Shown here: piece by piece, positions 1-6,385 of the stretch
How positions within the stretch are numbered: the stretch's first letter is position 1
Layout of the letters: the number at the start of each line of letters is the position of its first letter
Assembly: GCA_035711465.1 (NCBI GenBank)
Contig: DASTCC010000572.1
Coordinates: 1 to 8,964, forward strand
DNA from: DASTCC01 sp035711465
Lineage (GTDB): Bacteria > Acidobacteriota > Vicinamibacteria > Vicinamibacterales > SCN-69-37
Direction of reading: 5' to 3'
DNA length: 8,964 bases
Translations under genes and position numbers: made by a program
Notes under the pieces: generated by a model
Databases searched by the model: none
Seen by the model: the letters and a program-made list of their open reading frames with translations, nothing else
Told to the model about the DNA's origin: nothing

Positions 1-1
1 G

Positions 2-850
2 CTGGTCGTGTTCGGCGCGTTGCTGTCGCGGATTCCCGGCGGCTGGGCCGAGGTCGCGGCCACGGCGGGCGCGGCGGGCAAGTTCACGATTCTCAACCTG
101 TCGACGGATCCGACCGCCGTCTACACGCTCTGGGCCGGCATCGCCGGCGGGGTCGCGCTGACGCTGGCGACGCATGGCACCGATCAGTTTCTGGTGCAGC
201 GGCTGCTCTCGGCGCGTTCGCAACGCGACGCGCAGGTCGGCCTGGTGCTGAGCGGCGTCGTCGTGTTCGCGCAGTTCGTGCTGTTCCTGGTCGTCGGCGC
301 GATGCTCTACACCTACTACCAGCACGTGCCGGCGCCGGCGCTGGCGCGGGGCGACGAGATCCTGCCGCGCTTCGTCGTCGGGACCCTGTCGGGCGGAGCG
401 GCCGGGTTCATCGTCGCGGCCATCGTCGCTGCGGCGCTGTCGCCGTCGCTCAATGCCATGGCGGCGACGACCGTCAACGACTTCTACCGTGAGTACCTCC
501 GGCCTGACGCGAGCGAGGCCGAGATGCTCGCGGTGGCGCGGCGGGCGACGATCGGCTGGGGCGTCGTGCAGATCGCCGTTGCGCTGGCGTCGCAGTGGAT
601 GGATCGGTCGGTGCTCGACGCCGGGCTCTCGGTGCTGTCGCTCTCGACCGGGCCGGTGCTCGGCGCGTTTCTCGTCGGCGTGCTGACGACCCGTGTCGAC
701 GGCCGCGCCATGTTGATCGGCATGATCGGCGGCGTCGTGGTGCTCGCCGTCGTCTGGTGGTTCGGCCTCACCGCCTGGACGTGGTACGCGCTCGTCGGTG
801 CGAGCGTCACCGCGGGCGTCGCGCTCGTCCTGCCGCCGGCATCGCGCTAG
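2..850 (+). CDS. Sodium:solute symporter (SSS/SLC5 family), C-terminal part
   Basis: This is an inner-membrane symporter of the LeuT fold, truncated at its N-terminus by the window edge; 282 residues are visible, starting in frame at base 2. The family couples uptake of sugars, carboxylates, vitamins or anions to a Na+ gradient. Seen: a TTHG-like stretch (LATHGTDQFLVQRLLSA, about residues 55-71), several hydrophobic helices, and the family's TM8-type segment ending NAMAATTVNDFY (about 151-162) with a charged loop after it. The NAMAA..V.D string resembles the animal iodide/multivitamin branch (SLC5A5/6/8) as I recall it, so the substrate may be an anion or carboxylate, but it cannot be named. 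Oddity: the two residues expected to bear the Na2-site Ser/Thr pair are both Ala (bases 431-436). A hairpin begins 15 bases after the stop. Family assignment is firm; substrate and coupling ion are open. Confidence 0.9.
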   Translation: MVVFGALLSRIPGGWAEVAATAGAAGKFTILNLSTDPTAVYTLWAGIAGGVALTLATHGTDQFLVQRLLSARSQRDAQVGLVLSGVVVFAQFVLFLVVGAMLYTYYQHVPAPALARGDEILPRFVVGTLSGGAAGFIVAAIVAAALSPSLNAMAATTVNDFYREYLRPDASEAEMLAVARRATIGWGVVQIAVALASQWMDRSVLDAGLSVLSLSTGPVLGAFLVGVLTTRVDGRAMLIGMIGGVVVLAVVWWFGLTAWTWYALVGASVTAGVALVLPPASR

Positions 851-865
851 CTCTGGCCGCGCTGT

Positions 866-894
866 CCGGTTCGGTCCAGTCTGCCCGAATCCGG
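866..894 (+). terminator. Hairpin after the symporter gene, possible terminator
   Basis: Bases 866-874 (CCGGTTCGG) pair with 885-894 (CCGAATCCGG), leaving one bulged T at 890 and a 10-base loop. The hairpin starts 15 bases after the symporter stop codon, where a terminator would sit. There is no T-run after it (caacgcccttccc follows), so it is not a canonical intrinsic terminator. It may instead protect the 3' end or act with Rho. The position is suggestive; function is inferred. Confidence 0.4.
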
Positions 895-937
895 CAACGC
901 CCTTCCCAAGCGGCGCAGTTGATGGTTTAGTATCTGT

Positions 938-959
938 CATCGATATCGATGTTCGATAT
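938..959. promoter_or_regulatory. Two overlapping dyads upstream of the lipocalin-like gene, candidate operator
   Basis: Bases 938-951 are a perfect 14-base palindrome, CATCGATATCGATG. Overlapping it, ATATCGA (943-949) and TCGATAT (953-959) form a 7-3-7 inverted repeat. TCGATAT also recurs directly at 940-946 and 953-959, a 13-base step. The stretch from about 919 to 962 is clearly AT-rich in a GC-rich window and lies 57-78 bases before the start at 1016, so a promoter with an operator for a dimeric repressor is likely. Winged-helix repressors such as PadR-type proteins are common in Acidobacteriota and bind AT-rich dyads, but no regulator gene is in the window and its identity is a guess. 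I could not place -35 and -10 boxes convincingly. Confidence 0.45.
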
Positions 960-1005
960 TGACTAAGTCGGCGGGCCGTAGGCTCATCGCAGCGGCCGCG
1001 GGACT

Positions 1006-1009
1006 GGAG
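1006..1009 (+). promoter_or_regulatory. Ribosome binding site of the lipocalin-like gene
   Basis: GGAG lies six bases before the ATG at 1016 and fixes that start. Confidence 0.6.
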
Positions 1010-1015
1010 TGACTC

Positions 1016-1603
1016 ATGCCGCCCATCCGAATCGCGCTCGTGCTCGTCATCGTGCTCGCCGGCATGGAGTTGCCGCAGCAGGCGCTGCTCGACGTGCAGA
1101 CACCCGACGCGCTCGGCGCCAACTTCGATGCCAGGGCGATCGGCAAAGGCACGCCGGCCGACTTCGATTTCCTGATCGGGACCTGGACGTTCCGCTTCCA
1201 GCAGCGCGGCGAGGGTAACCAGTTTCGGCCGGTGCAGCCCGGCGAGTGGGTGACTCGCAAGACCCACGATGGCGCCGTCGTCGAGGACACCTGGCGGCTC
1301 GGCGCCTCCACCAACCCGACCATCACCTACCGGGTCTTCAATCAGGCGAAGCAGATCTGGGAGCTCCAGGGCACGCATCCACGCACCGGCGGCTGGGATG
1401 CCGGCATCGCCTGGACGCGGCCCGATCGCGCCGACGAGCGCTATCTCGTGCAGCACTTCAACGACGGCAAGCTGCTCGTGCGCATCAAGTACTACGAGAT
1501 CAAAGCCGACAGCTTCCGCTGGCGCGCCGACGGATCGAGCGACGAGGGCAGGACGTGGACGCCCGACATCTGGAAGATGGAGGCGGTTCGTCGGAGCCGG
1601 TGA
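1016..1603 (+). CDS. Exported lipocalin-like protein, DUF1579-type
   Basis: A 195-residue protein of unknown function. Residues 4-17 (IRIALVLVIVLAGM) look like the hydrophobic core of a signal peptide. No lipobox cysteine follows, so it is probably released into the periplasm, or anchored by an uncleaved helix. The mature part opens with ADFDFLIGTWTFRF (about 48-61). This F-x-F-L-x-G-x-W opening is typical of small beta-barrel proteins of the DUF1579/lipocalin-like group, and FRWRADGSSDEGRTW (about 167-181) matches the usual W.A.GS.DGG.TW-like C-terminal strand. Such proteins are thought to bind small hydrophobic ligands or heme, but no ligand can be named here. The start is supported by GGAG at 1006-1009, six bases before the ATG. 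It stands alone after the symporter with its own AT-rich upstream dyads, and ends 24 bases from the converging permease gene. Confidence 0.8.
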   Translation: MPPIRIALVLVIVLAGMELPQQALLDVQTPDALGANFDARAIGKGTPADFDFLIGTWTFRFQQRGEGNQFRPVQPGEWVTRKTHDGAVVEDTWRLGASTNPTITYRVFNQAKQIWELQGTHPRTGGWDAGIAWTRPDRADERYLVQHFNDGKLLVRIKYYEIKADSFRWRADGSSDEGRTWTPDIWKMEAVRRSR

Positions 1604-1627
1604 TGCTCCGCGGGCCGGGCGGCGGCG

Positions 1628-4042
1628 CTACTCCGATCGCAGCACGCTCGACGGCTTCGTGCGCGCCGCGCGCGCAGCCGGCACCGCGGTTGCCATCACG
1701 GCGATGGTCATGACCACGGCCGTCGCGGCGATCAGGATCACCGGATCGGCGGCCTGCACTTCGTAGAGCCGGCTCGCGACCATGCGTCCGAGCGCGTAGG
1801 CCACCGCCAGCCCGAGCAGCGCGCCGACGATCGTCAACGTGCGTCCGTGACCGGCGACGAGGAAGAACACGCTGCGGGGCGTGGCGCCGAGCGCCAGCCG
1901 GGTTGCGACTTCGCCGCTGCGCTGCGACGTGGCGTAGGCAATCACGCCGTAGATGCCGACCGCGGCGAGCGCCACCGCGGCGAAGCCGAATACGAGCATC
2001 AGCGTCATGCCGAGCTCCTGACGCATGAGCGCGTTGCCGGTGAGCTCGGACAGCAGAATGACGTTCACCGCGATCTGCGGGTCGCTCTTCGCCACCTCGG
2101 CGCGAATGGCCGACTGCAGCGATCCCGGATCCGCGAGACCGGTGGCAAGCACGATGGTCCGGCGGCGCGGAATGTTCTGCCGATCCGACTGATAGAACGC
2201 CGGCTCGGCCGCCTCGCCGAGCGACTTCTGCCTGATGTCTTCGACCACGCCGATGACCTCGACATCGCTCTGCGGATCGATGTCCGGATATCCGCTCATG
2301 AAGTGCATGCCAATCGGATCGCGCCCGTTCAGGTAACGCTGCGCGAAGGTGGCGTTGACGATTGCCACCGGCGTGGTGTCCGGCCGGTCGGCATCCGAGA
2401 AGTCGCGACCGGCGAGGATCGTCGTTCCCATCGCGTCGAAGAAACCCGGACTCACCGCGCGCTGCCGCGTGCCCATCGGCTTGTCGCGGTCGAACGGCTC
2501 GCCCCTGAACTGCAGGAGCAGCGACGCTTCGGGCTGCAGGCGCAGCGGGAAATTCGCGGTTGCTCCGGCGGCGTTGACGCCGGGCAGCTGCCGCAGGCGG
2601 CCCATCAACTCCTGCGCGGCGGCGTCGACGGCCGGCGGATTCGGATACTTCGGGCCATTGAAGGCGATGTCGAACAGAATCCGGCCGCCGGCATCGAATC
2701 CCGGGTCGACGGCGCGAAGGTTCGCGAAGCTGCGAACGAGCCAGCCCGCTCCGGCCACGAGGACCACCGCGAGCGCGATCTCCGCGACCATCAGCGTGCT
2801 CAACCATCGCGTCGTCGCCCTTCCGCCGGACGCCGAACGGCCGCTCTCGTTCATGAGCGTCTTCAGATCGGTGGCGGCGAGCCGCAGCGCCGGCGCGAAG
2901 CCGACGATGAGGCTGCTGACGACGAGCGTCAGCAAGGCGAAGAGCAGCACGCGGCCGTCGAAGGCGACGGCGTCCAGGCGCGGCAGCTTCGAGGCGCCGG
3001 CGGCGAGCAGCAGGCGAAGGCCGGCGAACGCGAGCGCCAGGCCCGTCACCGCGCCGAGCGTCGCCAGCACGCAGGACTCGGTCAGCAGTTGGCGGACGAC
3101 GCGGCCGCGGCTGGCGCCGAGCGCGACCCGGACCGCCATCTCCCGCGCGCGCGCGGCGCCGCGCGCCAGCAGCAGATTGGTCACGTTCACGCAGGCGAGC
3201 ACGAGCAGCACGCCGGCGGCCGACAGCACGACGATCAGGATCGGGCCGAGGTCGCCGACGATCTGCTCGACCATCGGCCGGACGACGTAGATGCGCGACG
3301 TGCCGCTCAACGGGAAATCGCGGATCGCCGCCTCCATCACCGCGGCCATCTCCTGTTCGACTCGCGCGAGCGGCGCTCCCGGCTTGATGCGCATGTAGCC
3401 TTCGAGGCCGTGGCCGATGTCGGTCGGTGACAGCCGAAGATTGAAATAGAAGTCGGCGCCCGCCGGCAGATCGAGATCCTGCGGCGCGACGCCGACGATC
3501 GTCGTCGGCGGGAACTCGGCGAAGCGGATCGCGCGGCCGACGATCGCCGGGTCGCTGCCGTAGACGTCGCGCCAGGCGCGGCGCGACAGCACCACCACCG
3601 GCGGGCCGCTGTCGGCGTAGTGCTGGGCGCTGAAGCCGCCGATCGTCATCGGCAGGCCGAACATCTCGAAGAATCCTTCGCTGACGCCGGAAATCGCCAC
3701 CTTCATCGGCGTCGCGTCGTCGCGCAGCAGGGTCACTTCCTGCACCTGCGTCGAGGCCGCGGCGCGAACGATCGAGATGTTCGCTTCGTTCAGCCGGCGC
3801 ACCTCGACCGCGGAGAGGAGACCCGTGGTCACCCGGCCGTCGGTCAGCGTCGTGCGCAGACCGTAAAGATCCTCCGGATTCGGATAGGGCAGCGGACGCA
3901 GCAGGGCGGCGTTCACGGTCGTGAAAATCGCCGTCGTCGCGCCGATGCCGAGCGCGAGCGTCGCTACCGCTGCCAGGGCGAAGCCGGGCGCGCGCAACAG
4001 CGCGCGCATCGCGAATTGCACTTCACGCAGCAAGGAGACCAT
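1628..4042 (-). CDS. ADOP-type ABC transporter permease (MacB/FtsX-like, duplicated)
   Basis: An 804-residue inner-membrane permease built from two MacB-like halves, the normal length and layout for the acidobacterial duplicated orphan permease family. Seen: the first membrane helix with the family signature (PGFALAAVATLALGIGATTA, 19-38, then RPLPYP), a periplasmic MacB-type domain (about 50-260), an FtsX-type three-helix domain (about 266-400), a new helix (415-435), a second periplasmic domain (about 440-660), and a second FtsX-type domain (about 680-800). The coupling motif is present twice: REMAVRVALGASRGRVVRQL (299-318) and a diverged copy, RSGEVATRLALGATPRSVFF (708-727). The C-terminus PAARAARTKPSSVLRSE is typical. 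Related MacB systems move peptides, lipoproteins or drugs using mechanical coupling to a separate ATPase. No ATPase, MacA-like adaptor or outer-membrane channel lies nearby. Substrate is unknown. It lies 78 bases downstream of the glycosyltransferase gene on the same strand, and its start has only a weak AAGG-like site. Confidence 0.93.
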   Translation of the reverse strand: MVSLLREVQFAMRALLRAPGFALAAVATLALGIGATTAIFTTVNAALLRPLPYPNPEDLYGLRTTLTDGRVTTGLLSAVEVRRLNEANISIVRAAASTQVQEVTLLRDDATPMKVAISGVSEGFFEMFGLPMTIGGFSAQHYADSGPPVVVLSRRAWRDVYGSDPAIVGRAIRFAEFPPTTIVGVAPQDLDLPAGADFYFNLRLSPTDIGHGLEGYMRIKPGAPLARVEQEMAAVMEAAIRDFPLSGTSRIYVVRPMVEQIVGDLGPILIVVLSAAGVLLVLACVNVTNLLLARGAARAREMAVRVALGASRGRVVRQLLTESCVLATLGAVTGLALAFAGLRLLLAAGASKLPRLDAVAFDGRVLLFALLTLVVSSLIVGFAPALRLAATDLKTLMNESGRSASGGRATTRWLSTLMVAEIALAVVLVAGAGWLVRSFANLRAVDPGFDAGGRILFDIAFNGPKYPNPPAVDAAAQELMGRLRQLPGVNAAGATANFPLRLQPEASLLLQFRGEPFDRDKPMGTRQRAVSPGFFDAMGTTILAGRDFSDADRPDTTPVAIVNATFAQRYLNGRDPIGMHFMSGYPDIDPQSDVEVIGVVEDIRQKSLGEAAEPAFYQSDRQNIPRRRTIVLATGLADPGSLQSAIRAEVAKSDPQIAVNVILLSELTGNALMRQELGMTLMLVFGFAAVALAAVGIYGVIAYATSQRSGEVATRLALGATPRSVFFLVAGHGRTLTIVGALLGLAVAYALGRMVASRLYEVQAADPVILIAATAVVMTIAVMATAVPAARAARTKPSSVLRSE
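3149..3166. repeat. 18-base perfect GC palindrome with adjoining (CG)n inside the permease gene
   Basis: GCGCGCGGCGCCGCGCGC is a perfect 18-base palindrome, overlapping a (CG)6 run at 3144-3155. It codes for the Ala/Arg-rich part (around LARGAARAREM) of the permease's first coupling motif, so composition and codon choice may explain it entirely. It could form a cruciform or Z-DNA. Confidence 0.6.
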
Positions 4043-4057
4043 GAGGGAACCTTACAC

Positions 4058-4078
4058 CCGGATCCGGTTGCCGCGGCA
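4058..4078. promoter_or_regulatory. Two adjacent 10-base palindromes upstream of the permease gene
   Basis: CCGGATCCGG (4058-4067) and TGCCGCGGCA (4069-4078) are each perfect 10-base palindromes, one base apart, 16 to 36 bases upstream of the permease ATG. They could be a protein-binding site or leader structure in the mRNA. Short GC palindromes also arise by chance in DNA of this composition. Confidence 0.25.
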
Positions 4079-4095
4079 GGCGGATTCGGCGCGAC

Positions 4096-4122
4096 GACCG
4101 CTGACCGATCCGGACAGCGGTC
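4096..4122 (-). terminator. Hairpin overlapping the glycosyltransferase stop codon
   Basis: GACCGCTG (4096-4103) pairs with CAGCGGTC (4115-4122). Inside, CCG (4105-4107) pairs with CGG (4111-4113) across an A-A mismatch, closing on a three-base loop: in effect an 11-pair stem. On the minus strand it starts within the TGA stop of the glycosyltransferase gene and lies 54 bases before the permease ATG. No U-run follows (gtcgcgccgaatcc), so it is not a standard intrinsic terminator. It may attenuate transcription or stabilise the upstream mRNA, and so set different levels of the two products. Confidence 0.45.
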
Positions 4123-6280
4123 ATGGCCGCCGTCCGAGTGCGGCCCGTACCTGCGCCGCGATCATCTGATTGGGATCGAGCTTCAGCGCCGCGTCCGAGT
4201 GTCTTCGGGCGGCGTCGCGTCGTCCGAGCTGGAGCTCGCAGTAGGCGAGCGTGCCGAGCGAATCCGCGTTGCCGGCGTCGAGCGTGACCGCCGCGTTCAG
4301 CTCGCGCACGCAGTCCTGGTGCCGGCCCAGGAGGAGCAGCGTCAACCCGAGTTGCTGCCTGGCGGCCGCCGACTCCGGCGCCATCCGCACCGCATGCTCG
4401 AAGAAGGGCAACGCCACGGCCGGGGCTTTGATCTCGATCGCGGATCGGCCGCGCGCGAGCCAGGCGTCCACCGGCTCGTCTGGTCCCGGTGTCGCCGCCG
4501 CCAGCGCCTGCGCGGCGCCGGCAGGATCGCCGGCGCTCTGCAGCGCGATCGCCAGCGCCTGCGCATCGGCGCCGAGATCGGCCACCCTTGGCAACGCGCG
4601 CTGCAGGACGGTCTGCGCGTCGTCCGGACGCCCGGCCGCGAGAAGCGCCTGTCCAAGCGCCAGCGAGATCTGCGCCGATTCCGGTGACAGCGACGCGGCC
4701 GCCGACAGGTGCCGGACCGCGGACGTCCACTCCCTGGCTACCGCGGACTGCACGCCGACGCGGTAGTGCGCTTGCGCCGGATACGGCGTCGCCTCGAGCG
4801 CCAGGGTCAGCCAGCGATCGGCTTCGGCGGCGCGGCCCTTGCGCGCGAGGTTCTCGGCCATGCGCACGCGCTCTTCCATGCGGCCGTCGCCGTCCTGGAA
4901 ACCAAGCGGCCAGTTCGCGAGGACGCCGACGCATGCCACCGCGACGAGCGCGGGCGCAGCCGCGGCCGTGCGCGCGTTTCTCAACGCGACCACCGTCCGA
5001 TCGATGAGCGCGCCCGCGCCGATCGCGAGTGGAATCAGCAGCGGAAGGCGATAGCGCTCGGCCACGAAGAACATCGCGACCGAGACCGCGTAGGCTGGCA
5101 CGAACGCGACCCAGACGAGATATCGCCGGTCCGACCATGGCCTCGCGATCGCAAGACCGACGACACCGAGCGGCACCAGCATCCACGGGCCGACGAACAG
5201 CCCCCGCAGCAGCGTGCGGGCGTCGTACGCGTAGAACGGGTAGCTCAGCGGCAGCGCGATGAACTGCGCGTTGAAGACCAGCCACAGCTTGTAGACGAAC
5301 AGCCGCAGCCACTGGCCAGGATGGCCGGCGATCCATTCCCACGCGAGGCCGCTGAAGTACGACGACACCTCGCTGTCGCTGAGCGATCTGCCGAGCGCAC
5401 GCTCGGCGACCTGCCGCGTGTCCCGCTCCTGACCCTCGATCGTCGGCCGCACGCCTGGCACCAGCCGGAAGAGTCCCGTCGCGTCGGGCCCGTTGCCGAT
5501 GTAGAAGTTGAGGCCGCCATGCGACGACACCGGCGCCCACTGTCCTGCGACCACGGCATTCCGCAGGACGATCGGCGCGAGGCCGATCGTGACGCCGATC
5601 GCAAACAGCAGCGACGCGCGCCTTCCGATCGACAGCAGCGTCGCCAGCGCCAGCGCCGCGGCGACGATCAACATGTTGGGCCGGTTCAGCGCCTGGACGG
5701 CAAAGCACGCGCCCGCAGCCACCCACCATCCCGGCGCGGCTCTGGTCAGCGCCAGGGTCAGCGCCAGCAGCGCCAGCGCCGTCAACGCCGGATCGATCGC
5801 CGCCTGCAGGATCACCGCTTCGTAGAACGCGAGCACGCCGGTAAGCGCCGTCAGCCCCGCCGCCCACCACGCCGCGCGCTCGCCAAACCAGATCCGCGCC
5901 GTGGCGAACGTCGCCGCCACGCCGATCGTCGCCAGCACCGCCTGCACGATCCGAATCGTCGCCAGCGACTGCGACACGCTCAGGATCGCGGCGACGAAAT
6001 AGATGTAGAGCGGCGAGACGTAGTAGAGACCCGGACCGAGGCCGGCGTCGCCGCCGACGACGCGCTTCGCCAGACCGACATACGCGCCGGTGTCCATCGT
6101 CGTGTCCGGCTGTAGAAGAAGGTGATCCTTCAGTTGAAGCACGACGATCAGCTTGATCAGAAACGCAAGCAGCAGGCCGCCGATCGCGAGGGGCAGGAAG
6201 CGGTGGCGTGCCGCGATCGGCTCGGTCGCGATCTCTCTGGTGCGCGACGCTCCTGAGGAAGGCTTTCGCTTACGTGCCAT
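4121..6280 (-). CDS. GT-C fold membrane glycosyltransferase with C-terminal TPR repeats
   Basis: From the ATG at 6280 the protein has 719 residues. The N-terminal part (about 29-455) is a polytopic membrane domain with roughly ten helices, resembling GT39/ArnT/PMT-type enzymes that move sugars from polyprenyl-phosphate carriers on the outer face of the inner membrane. Seen: an acidic first-loop motif (QPDTTMDTGAYVGLAKR, 57-73, candidate catalytic Asp63), SSHGGLNFYIGNGP (252-265), and AERYRLPL (407-414) before the last helices. The C-terminal part (about 467-719) holds around seven helix-turn-helix TPR-like units, such as AEADRWLTLALEATP and AARRHSDAALKLDP, probably for partner binding. Acceptor and donor sugar are unknown. 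The start is uncertain: an in-frame ATG at 6325 adds 15 residues, but those codons (TTA, AGA, GGT) are atypical, and neither start has a good ribosome site. It is probably cotranscribed with the permease downstream. Confidence 0.85.
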   Translation of the reverse strand: MARKRKPSSGASRTREIATEPIAARHRFLPLAIGGLLLAFLIKLIVVLQLKDHLLLQPDTTMDTGAYVGLAKRVVGGDAGLGPGLYYVSPLYIYFVAAILSVSQSLATIRIVQAVLATIGVAATFATARIWFGERAAWWAAGLTALTGVLAFYEAVILQAAIDPALTALALLALTLALTRAAPGWWVAAGACFAVQALNRPNMLIVAAALALATLLSIGRRASLLFAIGVTIGLAPIVLRNAVVAGQWAPVSSHGGLNFYIGNGPDATGLFRLVPGVRPTIEGQERDTRQVAERALGRSLSDSEVSSYFSGLAWEWIAGHPGQWLRLFVYKLWLVFNAQFIALPLSYPFYAYDARTLLRGLFVGPWMLVPLGVVGLAIARPWSDRRYLVWVAFVPAYAVSVAMFFVAERYRLPLLIPLAIGAGALIDRTVVALRNARTAAAAPALVAVACVGVLANWPLGFQDGDGRMEERVRMAENLARKGRAAEADRWLTLALEATPYPAQAHYRVGVQSAVAREWTSAVRHLSAAASLSPESAQISLALGQALLAAGRPDDAQTVLQRALPRVADLGADAQALAIALQSAGDPAGAAQALAAATPGPDEPVDAWLARGRSAIEIKAPAVALPFFEHAVRMAPESAAARQQLGLTLLLLGRHQDCVRELNAAVTLDAGNADSLGTLAYCELQLGRRDAARRHSDAALKLDPNQMIAAQVRAALGRRP
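5745..5780. repeat. Short imperfect tandem repeat in a membrane-helix coding stretch
   Basis: GTCAGCGCCAGG (5745-5756) is followed directly by GTCAGCGCCAGC (5757-5768) and a partial AGCGCCAGCGCC. It codes for the Ala/Leu/Thr-rich helix around ALLALTLALT of the glycosyltransferase. The 12-base unit keeps the reading frame, so slippage would add or remove four residues without breaking the gene. Confidence 0.5.
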
Positions 6281-6330
6281 GCGTAACTGGAAGATTCTCG
6301 ACGATCCTCGAACGCTACCACGCATGTGAC

Positions 6331-6363
6331 GCGGCCGGCCGCCGCAGTGGCGGCGCGCTGCGG
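6331..6363. promoter_or_regulatory. GC-rich dyads in the divergent intergenic region
   Basis: The region between the divergent glycosyltransferase and hydrolase genes contains a perfect 12-base palindrome, GCGGCCGGCCGC (6331-6342). It also has a hairpin, GCCGCC (6338-6343) with GGCGGC (6349-6354) over a five-base loop, and an alternative pairing of CCGCAG (6342-6347) with CTGCGG (6358-6363). They could be a shared operator or alternative leader structures for the hydrolase mRNA. Composition alone may account for part of this. No clear promoter boxes are visible on either strand. Confidence 0.3.
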
Positions 6364-6373
6364 TAGAGTGCGA

Positions 6374-6378
6374 GGGAG
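6374..6378 (+). promoter_or_regulatory. Ribosome binding site of the alpha/beta hydrolase gene
   Basis: GGGAG lies seven bases before the ATG at 6386. It favours that start over an upstream in-frame GTG at 6326, whose extra 20 residues are Arg/Ala-rich and unlike the family. Confidence 0.6.
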
Positions 6379-6385
6379 CACGACC

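Noticed and set aside
1604..1627. Possible bidirectional terminator between the converging lipocalin-like and permease genes
   Set aside because: The 24 bases are GC-rich, but I find no stem of useful length and no T-run on either side.
1500..2807. 435-codon minus-strand frame overlapping the permease gene in another frame
   Set aside because: Arg-rich shadow that runs across the true stop of the permease and into the converging gene; no domain signature.
1847..3430. Long open frame (527 codons) on the plus strand opposite the permease gene
   Set aside because: Low-complexity Arg/Glu/His/Gln composition opposite a complete, motif-rich ADOP permease; an antisense shadow.
4023..5870. 615-codon minus-strand frame overlapping the glycosyltransferase gene in another frame
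   Set aside because: Arg/Gly/Ala-rich shadow with no domain signature; the overlapping frame carries the conserved motifs.
4709..6115. Long open frame (468 codons) on the plus strand opposite the glycosyltransferase gene
   Set aside because: Its translation is Arg/Asp/His/Gln-rich with no recognisable motif, while the minus strand encodes a coherent GT-C/TPR protein. It is a GC-bias shadow.
6281..6325. 15-residue N-terminal extension of the glycosyltransferase (ATG at 6325)
   Set aside because: No ribosome site, atypical codons, and it would leave only 60 bases for two divergent promoters. It is not excluded, but the ATG at 6280 is preferred.
6326..6385. 20-residue N-terminal extension of the alpha/beta hydrolase from a GTG at 6326
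   Set aside because: The ATG at 6386 has a well-placed GGGAG, and the added residues are Ala/Arg-rich and not family-like.
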